Origin: Hydrogenophaga palleronii_A
GTDB lineage: Bacteria; Pseudomonadota; Gammaproteobacteria; Burkholderiales; Burkholderiaceae_C
DNA length: 64,000 bases
Assembly (NCBI RefSeq): GCF_031457455.1
Contig: NZ_JAVDWU010000001.1
Location: 124,001 to 188,000, forward strand
Direction: 5' to 3'
Below, piece after piece: positions 25,701 through 34,377 of the stretch. The position numbers and the translations under genes are program-made. Numbering within the stretch: the stretch's first letter is position 1; each line of letters opens with the position of its first letter. The notes beneath the pieces were generated by a model that did not search any database, was not told where the DNA came from, and saw only the letters and a program-made list of their open reading frames with translations.

Positions 25701-28700
25701 ACGCACTCAACCCTGAAATCTCGCGCCCCTGCGCTCGTTTGGTCAGAAGAGGGTGCAGGTCATCCATCAGCGCCGTCTCAGCCTGCGCCCGAGCCTTCCA
25801 GCCCAGGTCCAGTGGTGCCATCAGGTCACTCAGCGCGTCGCCGTCCAGGATCAAGCGTTGCAGGACGCCGTCCACAAAGGTCTGCAGGGAGAGGGCGGCC
25901 AGGCCGTGCTTTGCGGCAATGGCGGCCAGCTCCGCGCAGTCCTTCTCCTTCTTGAAGCGGGTGTAGCCCTCGCGGATGGCGGTCTCGCTCAGGCCCTCGC
26001 CGGCCTTCAGCGTGTTGATGTAGGCGGCGATGTCATCGCGTTCGTTCATGAACTTGGCGTCGGCCTGGATGAGCCCGATGAGTTCTTCGCGGCTCATCTT
26101 CTGCTTGGTGCCCGCGCCCTGCTGGGAGTAGCGCGCCATCAGGCCCATGATGTAGTCGTAGTCGATGACGGCGGATGCGAACAGCACGAACTCGAAGTCG
26201 AGCTGGTCGACTTCTTCGCTTCCCGGATTGTCATCACCGGCTTGCGTGTTTTTGCCTTGTTGTGCCTTGAGGCGCTGGGCGGTGTCCAGGTACACGCCGC
26301 GGAAGGCTTGCAGGTCTTCGCGGGGGAGGATCGCTTCGATGGCTGCGGCGTTGTCGTCGGTCAGGTCGGTGTACTGATCGAGCTGGGTCTTCAGGCGCTG
26401 CACTTCTTTGAAAGCCTTGATGAAGGCGGCGCGGGCGTCGTCGCCCTTGAGTTGGGGCACGGCTTCGGGCGCGCAGGCCAGGCCTTGGGACTGCATGAAA
26501 TCGGCCAGCTCCTGCACGGCGGCGTCCAGTTTTTCAATGACCACGGGCGCCTGGTCCACCAACCAGATCTTGCGCGCCTGCTCGCCGCTCTTTTCCCCCG
26601 AGAACAGGGCGATGGCGGCGTCCACGTTGTCTTGCTGTTGGCGAAAGTCGAGGATGTTGCCGTAGGGCTTGCTGCCGTTGAGCACGCGGTTGGTGCGCGA
26701 GAAGGCCTGAATGAGACCGTGGTACCTGAGGTTCTTGTCCACGTACAGCGTGTTCAGGTACTTGCTGTCAAAGCCGGTCAGCAGCATGTCCACCACGATG
26801 GTGATGTCGATCTTCTTGGCGGCGGGGTAGTCGGCGTTGGGCCACTGCTGGTCTTTGATGCGCTTTTGCACGTCCTGGTAATACAGGTCGAATTCGCCGA
26901 TGCTGTGGTTGGTGCCGTAGCGGGCGTTGTAGTCGACCAGGATGGCTTTCAGGGCCTCCTTTTTCTTGTCGGGCTCAACCTCGTTGTCGGCCTTCTCCTG
27001 CGGCAGGTCTTGCTGCAACTGGTTCACGTCGGCGTTGCCTTCGGCCGGAGGCGAGAACACGCAGGCGATGTTGAGCGGTTGGAAGTCGGGATCGGTCAGC
27101 CTCTTAGCCATTTGCAGTTCGTCGAACAGGCGGTGGTACTCGATGGCGTCGTTGATGCTGGCGGTGGCCAGCACGGCATTGAAGCGGCGCCCGGCAGTGG
27201 CGGTGTCATGCTTGGCCAGAATGGCTTCGACCACGGCTTTCTTGGCCAAGGGTTCACCAGGTTTGGGCGGGAGTGCCTTGGTTCTGGGCCCCTCTGGCTT
27301 GTAGTAGTCCACATGGAAGCGCAACACGTTGGCGTCTTCAATGGCGTGGGTGATGGTGTAGGCGTGCAGTTGCTTCTGGAACAGGTCTTCGGTGGTTTTG
27401 AACTGCCCCTCTTCGCCTTCGAACTGTTTGGCGGTGGCGTTCTTCTCGAAGATGGGCGTACCGGTGAAGCCAAAGAGCTGCGCCTTGGGGAAGAAGGTCT
27501 TGATGGCCTCGTGGTTGTCGCCAAACTGCGAGCGGTGGCATTCGTCGAAGATGAAAACGATGCGCTTGTCGCTCAGCGGCTCCAACTGTTCCTTGTAGGT
27601 CTTCAGGTCGTTCCGCTTGCGCTGTTTGTTGCGCTTGCTGTTTTCGTCTAGTGCCAGGCCCAGCTTCTGGATGGTGGTGACGATGACCTTGTCGGCGTAG
27701 TCGTCTGACAGCAGGCGGCGTACCAGCGCGCCCGTGTTGGTGTTCTCTTCAACACAGCCTTCCTGGAAGCGGTTGAATTCCTCGCGGGTTTGGCGGTCCA
27801 GGTCTTTGCGGTCCACCACAAACAGGCATTTTTCAATATCGGGATTGTCCTTGAGCAGGGTGGAGGCTTTGAAGGACGTGAGCGTCTTGCCGCTGCCGGT
27901 CGTGTGCCAGATGTAGCCGTTGCCGCAGTTCTGGTGGATGCAGTCCACGATGGCCTTGACGGCATACACCTGATACGGCCGCATCATCAGCAGCTTCTGC
28001 TCGCTGGCCACCAACACCATGTAGCGGCTGATGGCTTCGCCCAGCGTGCACTTGGCGAGGAAAGTCTCGGCAAAGCTGTCGAGCTGGGTGATTTTCTTGT
28101 TTTCGTCGTCAGCAAACTGGTAGATGGGCAGGAAACGCTCGTCCTGATTAAACGAGAAGTGCCGTGCGTTGTTGTTGGCGAAATACCAGGTGTCGGTTCG
28201 GTTGCTGACGATGAAGAGCTGCAGGAAGCACAACAGGGTTTTGGCGTATCCGTTGCCGGGATCGTTCTTGTATTCAACGATCTGTTCCATGGCCCGGCGC
28301 GGGCTGAGCTGCAAGGTCTTCAACTCAATCTGGACGCACGGAACACCGTTGATGAGGATGAGAACGTCGTAGCGATGGTGGCTGTAGTCGGTGTTGATGC
28401 GCAGCTGGTTGACGACCTCGAACGTGTTTTTGCACCAGTCCTTGATATTGACCAGGGTGTAGTTCAGCGGTGTGCCGTCGTCGCGGGTGAAGGCGTTGCG
28501 CTCACGCAGGGTGCGGGCGGCGGCGTAGACGTCGGGGGTGACGATTTCGTCCAGCAAGCGGGCGAACTCGCCGTCGGAAAGGTGAACGCGGTTGAGGGCC
28601 TCGAATTTCTCGCGGAAGTTGTGCTCCAGTGAAGCTCGGTCGCGAATGTCAGCCCGGTATTCGTACTTGAGGTTCTGGAGTTTTCCAATGAAGCCGTATT

Positions 28701-28773
28701 CGATCTGTTCCTCTCTGACGACAGGACTCGGGGCGCCGGGCGGCAGTTCGTAGCGGATTCTTGATGGAGGCAT
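25690..28773 (-). CDS. hsdR: Type I restriction-modification restriction/translocase subunit
   Basis: A 1027-residue subunit that translocates and cuts unmodified DNA. The N-terminal nuclease carries Asp136 and Glu150-Leu-Lys152 (DVLILINGVPCVQIELK), the PD-(D/E)XK core. The SF2 helicase has Walker A TGSGKT (292-297), DECH (410-413), FTGTPI, a MLLTGFDS block and QAFSRTNRV. The C-terminus is long and helical. It is the first gene of the hsd operon and is followed by hsdS with a short overlap. No frameshift or internal stop is seen, so the system looks intact. The promoter must lie in the 120 bp upstream of 28773. Confidence 0.95.
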   Translation of the reverse strand: MPPSRIRYELPPGAPSPVVREEQIEYGFIGKLQNLKYEYRADIRDRASLEHNFREKFEALNRVHLSDGEFARLLDEIVTPDVYAAARTLRERNAFTRDDGTPLNYTLVNIKDWCKNTFEVVNQLRINTDYSHHRYDVLILINGVPCVQIELKTLQLSPRRAMEQIVEYKNDPGNGYAKTLLCFLQLFIVSNRTDTWYFANNNARHFSFNQDERFLPIYQFADDENKKITQLDSFAETFLAKCTLGEAISRYMVLVASEQKLLMMRPYQVYAVKAIVDCIHQNCGNGYIWHTTGSGKTLTSFKASTLLKDNPDIEKCLFVVDRKDLDRQTREEFNRFQEGCVEENTNTGALVRRLLSDDYADKVIVTTIQKLGLALDENSKRNKQRKRNDLKTYKEQLEPLSDKRIVFIFDECHRSQFGDNHEAIKTFFPKAQLFGFTGTPIFEKNATAKQFEGEEGQFKTTEDLFQKQLHAYTITHAIEDANVLRFHVDYYKPEGPRTKALPPKPGEPLAKKAVVEAILAKHDTATAGRRFNAVLATASINDAIEYHRLFDELQMAKRLTDPDFQPLNIACVFSPPAEGNADVNQLQQDLPQEKADNEVEPDKKKEALKAILVDYNARYGTNHSIGEFDLYYQDVQKRIKDQQWPNADYPAAKKIDITIVVDMLLTGFDSKYLNTLYVDKNLRYHGLIQAFSRTNRVLNGSKPYGNILDFRQQQDNVDAAIALFSGEKSGEQARKIWLVDQAPVVIEKLDAAVQELADFMQSQGLACAPEAVPQLKGDDARAAFIKAFKEVQRLKTQLDQYTDLTDDNAAAIEAILPREDLQAFRGVYLDTAQRLKAQQGKNTQAGDDNPGSEEVDQLDFEFVLFASAVIDYDYIMGLMARYSQQGAGTKQKMSREELIGLIQADAKFMNERDDIAAYINTLKAGEGLSETAIREGYTRFKKEKDCAELAAIAAKHGLAALSLQTFVDGVLQRLILDGDALSDLMAPLDLGWKARAQAETALMDDLHPLLTKRAQGREISGLSAYEQ

Positions 28774-28893
28774 GGGGGTCGGTGCAGCGAACAGGCTTTG
28801 AGTAGAGCCGCAAAGTATGTGGCCTGGGCTCCGTTAAATCATTCTAGGGCTGGCCCTCGGGCTGATCATCGCTCAATTACGTGCAACGCCACC

Positions 28894-29634
28894 CTATGTC
28901 AAACGCTGCTGCCGCAAATCGTCCAGCGCCGGTCGCATCACCAGCAGCAGCAACAAGCCCGCCAGTGGCACCGTGCTGATGTAGCCCGCATATTTGAAGC
29001 CCAGCGCCCCGGCCAGGCCACCCACGAAGAAGCTGGCAATGAGCTGGCCATGCACGCGCAGCCGGTCGCGGTTGGCCCTTACCGGTTGTTGATCAGGGTG
29101 GCGGTTGACGTACAGCAGCTTGCCCAGTTCGATGCCCAGATCGGTGAGCAGGCCGGTGATGTGGGTGGTGCGGATCACGGCGCGCGAGATCTTGGTGATC
29201 ACGGCGTTCTGCAGCCCCATGATGAAGCACAGCAGCACCACGGTCAGGGGCAGGAACACGGCGGTCATCAGGCCGATGGCGGCGCCGAACAGGCCGAACA
29301 CCAGCAGCAAGGCGGCCTCCAGCAGCAGGGGCAGGCCATAGGCGCTGCGCAACTGGCGGCGCAGGCCCCAATTCACCATCCACGCGGTGGTCATGGCGCC
29401 GAGCAGAAAGGCCAGCAACGCGCCCAGGCCACCGAGCGCCAGCGCGAACTGGCCGAGCACCGCGTTGTCGGCAACCGATGAGAGGATGCCCGTCATGTGA
29501 GAGGTGTACTGCCCCACGGCCAGGAAGCCGCCTGCATTGGTTGCGCCGGCCACGAAGGCCAGTACGGTACCGAGCTTCAGGTCGGCCTGCGGTGATCGCT
29601 GAAGGCTGGTGAAGCCCCGGATGCTGGCGAACAT
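28894..29634 (-). CDS. DUF1275 (YoaK-like) membrane protein
   Basis: A 246-residue hydrophobic protein with about six transmembrane segments. It matches the DUF1275/YoaK family: GATNAGGFLAVGQYTSHMTGILSS near residues 30-53, and the conserved MGLQNAVITKISRAVIRTTHITGLLTDLGIELG segment at about 139-171. The function is not known; family members are inner-membrane proteins often near transport or stress genes. It lies 25 bp downstream of the metG stop on the same strand. A perfect 24-bp palindrome sits between them, so it may be separated from metG transcription by a hairpin. Confidence 0.82.
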   Translation of the reverse strand: MFASIRGFTSLQRSPQADLKLGTVLAFVAGATNAGGFLAVGQYTSHMTGILSSVADNAVLGQFALALGGLGALLAFLLGAMTTAWMVNWGLRRQLRSAYGLPLLLEAALLLVFGLFGAAIGLMTAVFLPLTVVLLCFIMGLQNAVITKISRAVIRTTHITGLLTDLGIELGKLLYVNRHPDQQPVRANRDRLRVHGQLIASFFVGGLAGALGFKYAGYISTVPLAGLLLLLVMRPALDDLRQQRLT

Positions 29635-29639
29635 AGCCT

Positions 29640-29663
29640 CTAGTGCCTGTTAACAGGCACTAG
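29640..29663. repeat. Perfect 24-bp palindrome between metG and the DUF1275 gene
   Basis: Each arm is 12 bp (CTAGTGCCTGTT and its exact complement) with no spacer. It covers the last 3-4 bases of metG and ends 6 bp before the DUF1275 start. RNA from it could form a cruciform-like hairpin, and the DNA could bind a dimeric regulator. It lacks the T-run of an intrinsic terminator. Which role applies is not decided by sequence. Confidence 0.85.
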
Positions 29664-31714
29664 CGCACCCGCATGCCGGGCGTGGCGCCCGGCCAGGGGT
29701 TGAGGATATGGATGCCCGGTTCGGCGTTTTCGTCGGCGTGGCTGGCCGCCAGCACCATGCCTTCGCTCACGCCGAACTTCATCTTGCGTGGTGCCAGGTT
29801 GGCCACCGTCACGGTGAGTTTGCCCACCAGGTCGGCGGGTGCGTAGGCGCTGGCGATGCCGCTGAACACGTTGCGGGTTCTGCCTTCACCCACGTCCAGC
29901 GTCAGGCGCAGCAGCTTGGTCGAACCTTCCACGGCTTCGCAGTTGACGATCTGTGCGATGCGCAGGTCGATCTTGCTGAAGTCGTCGATGGTGATAGTGT
30001 CGGCAATGGGCTCGCCGCCGGGCACGGTGGCGGGGGCCACCGGTTCTGGCGGGGGCTCGAACAAGGCATCGAGTTGTTTGACGTCCACACGCTGCATCAG
30101 GTGCTGGTAGGCACCAATGCTGTGGCCGGCGCCCAGCAGACGGGCGGCGTCGGCAAAGGTCAGTGGCGCCACCTTCAGGAACGCTTCCACCTGGGCCGCC
30201 AGCGCAGGCAGCACCGGCTTGAGGTAGATCGAGATCAGGCGGAAGGCCTCAATGCAGGTGGTGCAGACGTCCTGCAACCGCCCGTCCATGCCTGCCTGCT
30301 TGGCCAGTTCCCAGGGCTTGTTCTGGTCCACGTAGGCGTTCACTCGGTCGGCCAGCTGCATGATTTCGCGCAGCGCCTTGCCGTATTCGCGCTCGGCGTA
30401 AAGCTCGGCCACTTTGGGGGCGACGCTCTGCAGGTGGTCGAGCAAGGCATCACCGTCGGCCGAGACCGTGCCTAGCTTGCCTTCGAAGCGCTTGGCAATG
30501 AAGCCGGCGGCCCGGCTCGCGATGTTGATGTACTTGCCCACCAGGTCGCTGTTGACCCGCAGCATGAAGTCTTCGGGGTTGAAGTCGATGTCTTCGTTCC
30601 TGCCGCTGAGCTTGGCGGCCAGGTAGTAGCGCAGCCATTCGGGGTTCATGCCCAGGCTCAGGTACTTGAGGGGATCCAGGCCGGTACCCCGGCTTTTGCT
30701 CATCTTCTCGCCGTTGTTGATGGTGAGAAAGCCGTGCACGAACACCGCATTGGGTGTCTTGCGGCCGCTGAAGTGCAGCATCGCCGGCCAGAACAAGGTG
30801 TGGAAGGTGATGATGTCCTTGCCGATGAAGTGGTACTGCTCGGTGCTCGGGTCGGCCATGAAGGCGTCGAAGTCGATGCCCTGCTTGCCGAACCAGTTCT
30901 TCAGTGACGCCAGGTAGCCGATGGGGGCGTCCAGCCACACGTAGAAATACTTGCCTGGCGCGTCGGGAATCTCGATGCCGAAGTAGGGCGCGTCGCGGCT
31001 GATGTCCCAGTCGCCCATTTTGGGCTTGCCGTCTTCCCCGGGTTCGATCCATTCGGCGATCTTGTTGAGCACCTCGGGCTGGACCGCGCCGCTCTGGGTC
31101 CATTGGTCCAGGAAGGCCAGGCAGCGTGGGTCGGAGAGCTTGAAGAAAAAGTGGTCGGACTGCTTGAGCACCGGCTTGGCGCCAGAGAGGGCCGAGTACG
31201 GATTCTTGAGTTCGGTGGGGGCGTACACCGCGCCGCACACCTCGCAGTTGTCGCCGTACTGGTCCTTGGCACCGCACTTGGGGCATTCGCCCTTGATGAA
31301 GCGGTCGGGCAGGAACATGTTCTTTTCGGGGTCGAAGAACTGTTCGATGGTGCGGGTTTCGATCAGGCCGTTGGCTTTCAGGGCGCGGTACACGTCCTGC
31401 GCCAGTTCGTGGTTTTCGGGGGCGTCGGTGCTGTGCCAGTTGTCGAACCCGATGTGGAAGCCGTCCAGGTAGGGCTTGCGGCCGGCGGCGATGTCGGCCA
31501 CGAACTGCTGGGGCGTCTTGCCGGCCTTGTCGGCTGCGATCATGATCGGCGCGCCGTGTGCGTCGTCTGCGCACACGAAGTGCACCTCGTGGCCCTGCAT
31601 GCGCTGGAACCGCACCCAGATGTCGGCCTGGATGTATTCCATGATGTGGCCGATGTGGAAATGGCCGTTGGCGTAGGGCAGGGCGGTGGTGACGAACAGG
31701 CGTCGCTGGCTCAT
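29660..31714 (-). CDS. metG: Methionine-tRNA ligase
   Basis: A 684-residue class I aminoacyl-tRNA synthetase charging tRNA-Met. It shows the HIGH motif in NGHFHIGHIMEYIQ near residue 20 and the KMSKS loop (GEKMSKSRGTGLDP). A four-cysteine zinc knuckle (ECPKCGAKDQYGDNCEVCG) sits in the connective domain, and an EMAP/Trbp111-like tRNA-binding domain forms the C-terminal 100 residues (SKIDLRIAQIVNCEAVEGSTKLLRL). I start at 31714 (MSQRRLFVTTALPYANG); the 38 residues before this in the open frame are spurious. It is divergent from apbC across about 205 bp. Confidence 0.96.
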   Translation of the reverse strand: MSQRRLFVTTALPYANGHFHIGHIMEYIQADIWVRFQRMQGHEVHFVCADDAHGAPIMIAADKAGKTPQQFVADIAAGRKPYLDGFHIGFDNWHSTDAPENHELAQDVYRALKANGLIETRTIEQFFDPEKNMFLPDRFIKGECPKCGAKDQYGDNCEVCGAVYAPTELKNPYSALSGAKPVLKQSDHFFFKLSDPRCLAFLDQWTQSGAVQPEVLNKIAEWIEPGEDGKPKMGDWDISRDAPYFGIEIPDAPGKYFYVWLDAPIGYLASLKNWFGKQGIDFDAFMADPSTEQYHFIGKDIITFHTLFWPAMLHFSGRKTPNAVFVHGFLTINNGEKMSKSRGTGLDPLKYLSLGMNPEWLRYYLAAKLSGRNEDIDFNPEDFMLRVNSDLVGKYINIASRAAGFIAKRFEGKLGTVSADGDALLDHLQSVAPKVAELYAEREYGKALREIMQLADRVNAYVDQNKPWELAKQAGMDGRLQDVCTTCIEAFRLISIYLKPVLPALAAQVEAFLKVAPLTFADAARLLGAGHSIGAYQHLMQRVDVKQLDALFEPPPEPVAPATVPGGEPIADTITIDDFSKIDLRIAQIVNCEAVEGSTKLLRLTLDVGEGRTRNVFSGIASAYAPADLVGKLTVTVANLAPRKMKFGVSEGMVLAASHADENAEPGIHILNPWPGATPGMRVR

Positions 31715-31919
31715 GAGAGGCTTTCCGGTAGAGGCTGTCTTGGGAGAACCGGTGATTTTAGGCCGCCGGCACGCTGGGCCTGGCGGTGGCGATGCCCTCA
31801 TGCCGATTGTGTGAATGGAGGGGGCCAAGGCGCGCAGGTAGACTTCTGGTCACGCCGCTGGCGACCTCACCGCAACCGATTCCCACGATTCCACCGATTC
31901 CCACAGGAGATTGCCCCTC

Positions 31920-33011
31920 ATGGCCGTAGAAACACAAGCGCTGCTGAACGCCCTCCAGGCCGTGACCGACCCGAACACCGGCAAGGACTTCGTGTCCACC
32001 AAGGCGCTGAAGAACCTGCAAGTGCAGGACGGCGACGTGTCGTTCGACGTGGAGCTGGGCTACCCGGCCAAGAGCCAGATGCCCGCCCTGCGCCGTGCGC
32101 TGATTGGTGCGGCCAAGGGCGTGGCCGGCGTGGACAATGTGTCGGTCAACCTGAGCATGAAGATCACGGCGCACGCAGTGCAGCGCGGCGTGCAGCTCAT
32201 GCCGAACGTGAAGAACATCATCGCCGTGGCCTCAGGCAAGGGTGGCGTGGGCAAGAGCACCACGGCCGTGAACCTGGCCCTGGCGCTGGCCGCCGAAGGC
32301 GCGAAGGTCGGCATTCTGGACGCCGACATCTACGGCCCCAGCCAGCCCATGATGATGGGCGTCGAAGGTCGGCCTGAAAGCGCCGACGGCCAGACCATGG
32401 AGCCACTGGAAAACTACGGCGTGCAGGTGATCTCCATCGGCTTTCTGGTGGACCGCGACGAAGCCATGATCTGGCGCGGCCCCATGGCCACCCAGGCGCT
32501 GGAGCAACTGCTGCGCCAGACCAACTGGAAAGACCTGGACTATCTGATCGTCGACATGCCTCCCGGCACCGGCGACATCCAGCTCACCCTGAGCCAGCGC
32601 GTGCCCATGACCGGCGCCGTGATCGTTACCACGCCGCAGGACATTGCCCTGCTGGATGCACGCAAGGGCATCAAGATGTTCGAGAAGGTGGGCGTGCCCA
32701 TCCTGGGCATCGTGGAGAACATGGCCGTGTACTGCTGCCCGAACTGCGGCCATATCGAACACATCTTTGGTGCCGACGGTGGCAAGAACATGGCGACCGA
32801 ATACGGCATGGACTACCTGGGGGCGTTGCCGCTGAACATGAGCATCCGGGTGCAGGCCGACAGCGGCATGCCCACCGTGGTGGCCGACCCTGAGGGTGAA
32901 ATCGCCGGCATCTACAAGACCGTGGCACGCCAGGTGGCGATCAAGATCGCGGCCAAGGCGAAGGATTTTTCCAGCAAGTTTCCGAGCATCAAGGTGTCGA
33001 AGGACACCTGA
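31920..33011 (+). CDS. apbC: Iron-sulfur cluster carrier protein ApbC/Mrp
   Basis: A 363-residue P-loop ATPase that carries Fe-S clusters to apoproteins. An N-terminal MIP18/DUF59 domain (about 1-90) precedes the deviant Walker A SGKGGVGKST (105-114). Other features are DADIYGPSQPMMMG, IVDMPPGTGDIQLTLSQ, and the cluster-binding CPNC pair in AVYCCPNCGHIEHIFG. The start is the ATG at 1920 of the 30-kb block (31920), which gives MAVETQALL. It stands opposite metG, and the gap between them holds the promoters. The window contains many Fe-S or metal enzymes (NadA, SoxC) but no specific link is implied. Confidence 0.93.
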   Translation: MAVETQALLNALQAVTDPNTGKDFVSTKALKNLQVQDGDVSFDVELGYPAKSQMPALRRALIGAAKGVAGVDNVSVNLSMKITAHAVQRGVQLMPNVKNIIAVASGKGGVGKSTTAVNLALALAAEGAKVGILDADIYGPSQPMMMGVEGRPESADGQTMEPLENYGVQVISIGFLVDRDEAMIWRGPMATQALEQLLRQTNWKDLDYLIVDMPPGTGDIQLTLSQRVPMTGAVIVTTPQDIALLDARKGIKMFEKVGVPILGIVENMAVYCCPNCGHIEHIFGADGGKNMATEYGMDYLGALPLNMSIRVQADSGMPTVVADPEGEIAGIYKTVARQVAIKIAAKAKDFSSKFPSIKVSKDT

Positions 33012-33050
33012 GAGGCTGAGTCCGCGCAAATACTGGCGGTTGGCGCGCCT

Positions 33051-33272
33051 TCAGTAGTGCGGGGGCAATTCGTCGCCAGGCACGTGCTGTCCACCGGCGC
33101 CCAGGCCCGTGTCCTGCTGCCGCAGGCGGGCCACTTCGCGCAGCAGCAGGTCGATCTGATCCTGCTGCTGAGCCACCAGTGCATTGAGGGTGTCGAGCAG
33201 GTCTTCGGTGTAGCTGATCTTGATCTCCAGCTGGGTCAGGCGTTCGTCGGTGGGCGCGTTCAATGAGGTCAT
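33051..33272 (-). CDS. slyX: SlyX family protein
   Basis: A 73-residue protein that is almost entirely one coiled coil (DERLTQLEIKISYTEDLLDTLNALVAQQQDQIDLLLREVARLRQQ), ending with the usual PPHY tail. The length and pattern match SlyX, whose function is unknown. The start at 33272 (MTSLNAPTDER) removes a 16-residue spurious extension. It is convergent with apbC, 39 bp apart, and lies downstream of cbbR on the same strand. Confidence 0.85.
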   Translation of the reverse strand: MTSLNAPTDERLTQLEIKISYTEDLLDTLNALVAQQQDQIDLLLREVARLRQQDTGLGAGGQHVPGDELPPHY

Positions 33273-33323
33273 GGGTGCTGTGTGAAAGTGGGGGCGTGGC
33301 GCTCTCGCGCCTCGCCACAAAGG

Positions 33324-34265
33324 TCAGGGGGCCGTGTGCAAGAGAAGCAGGTGCCCGTACTTGTTGGCCAGTGCGCCTTCGGCGCGTTCCAGCATGAAAT
33401 AGCGAAAAGCCTCTGCGGCTGGTGACAGCAGCTTGGACAGCGTGTGCACCACGTTCCAACCGCGCACGATGGGTGTGCCCTCGACGTCGAGCGTGGCAAT
33501 CAGCTGGTGCTCCAGCTCCAGGCCGATGGTGTGCAGCGACAGGAAGCTGATGCCCAGGCCCGCCATCACCGCCTGCTTGATGGTCTCATTGCTGGTCATT
33601 TCCATCACCACGCGGGGCTCCATGCGCGATGACGCCAGGAAAGCCTCCATGGCCGCCCTGGTGCCCGAACCGCGCTCGCGCAGGATGAATCCATAGGGAC
33701 GCAAGTGGTTCACCGTGAGGTGATCCACCTTGAGCAGCGGGTGGTCGGTGGGCGCCACAAACACATGGGGGTGGGCCGCAAAAGGCTCGGCGCGGGTGGC
33801 CAGTTCGGTGGGCGGGCGGCCCATGATGGCGATGTCCACTTCGTTGCCGTGCAGCATCTTCACCAGTTGTTCGCGGTTGCCCACGGCCAGCCGGATCTCG
33901 ATGCCTTCATGCTCGCGCCGGAACTCGGCCAGCAGGCCGGGCAGGAAGTACTTGGCGGTGCTCACCATGCCGATGGTGAGCGTGCCCACCTCCAGCCGCT
34001 GCAGGCGCGCGGCGGCATCTTCGGCGTCTTTCAGCGTGGCCAGCACCCTGCGCGCGTAGACCAGCATGTATTCGCCTGCCGTGGTCAGCGTCACCTGACG
34101 CCCCTGGCGCTCAAAAAGCGGCAGACCGATATGGCCCTCCAGCTCCTTGACCTGCATGGTCACCGCCGGTGGCGTGAGGTGCAGCACTTCTGCCGCGCGA
34201 GCAAAGCTGAGGTGCCGTGCGACCTCGGCGAACACCCGGAGCTGCCGAATGGTGGCGTTCTTCAT
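33324..34265 (-). CDS. cbbR: LysR-type regulator of the CBB operon, CbbR
   Basis: A 313-residue LysR-type transcription factor. The N-terminal winged helix-turn-helix (IRQLRVFAEVARHLSFARAAEVLHLTPPAVTMQVKELEGHIGLPLFER, residues 6-53) is followed by a co-inducer domain with the CbbR-type stretch SRMEPRVVMEMTSNETIKQAVMAGLGISFLS. That last segment is strongly conserved among CbbR proteins that sense NADPH or CBB intermediates. It is divergent from cbbY across 112 bp, the usual position for controlling the cbb operon and itself. The first recognisable gene of the operon is cbbY, not cbbL, which is not typical. Confidence 0.92.
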   Translation of the reverse strand: MKNATIRQLRVFAEVARHLSFARAAEVLHLTPPAVTMQVKELEGHIGLPLFERQGRQVTLTTAGEYMLVYARRVLATLKDAEDAAARLQRLEVGTLTIGMVSTAKYFLPGLLAEFRREHEGIEIRLAVGNREQLVKMLHGNEVDIAIMGRPPTELATRAEPFAAHPHVFVAPTDHPLLKVDHLTVNHLRPYGFILRERGSGTRAAMEAFLASSRMEPRVVMEMTSNETIKQAVMAGLGISFLSLHTIGLELEHQLIATLDVEGTPIVRGWNVVHTLSKLLSPAAEAFRYFMLERAEGALANKYGHLLLLHTAP

Positions 34266-34377
34266 TAAGGTTTTTCTGAATCGAAATTGAATAAATCGTG
34301 AATTTACCTTACTTCATCGGCTACTTATAGTCCGTCCATCCCCCGGCGAGACAGGGGTTCTGGAAGCGGGAGGCCCC
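34266..34377 (+). promoter_or_regulatory. cbbR-cbbY control region with candidate promoter
   Basis: An AT-rich 112-bp divergent gap. For the cbbY direction I see a plausible sigma70 pair: TTTACC at 34303-34308 and TATAGT at 34326-34331, with a 17-bp spacer. TAAGGT (34266-34271) and ACCTTA (34306-34311) form an inverted pair overlapping that -35. Between them GAAT and TGAA half-elements recur, as expected for LysR-type operators. CbbR binding is inferred from position and the AT-rich repeats; no known consensus was matched exactly. Confidence 0.55.

Noticed and set aside
25753..27651. Long open frame antisense to hsdR (632 codons)
   Set aside because: Valine- and glycine-rich low-complexity translation opposite an intact HsdR with helicase motifs; no independent start signals.
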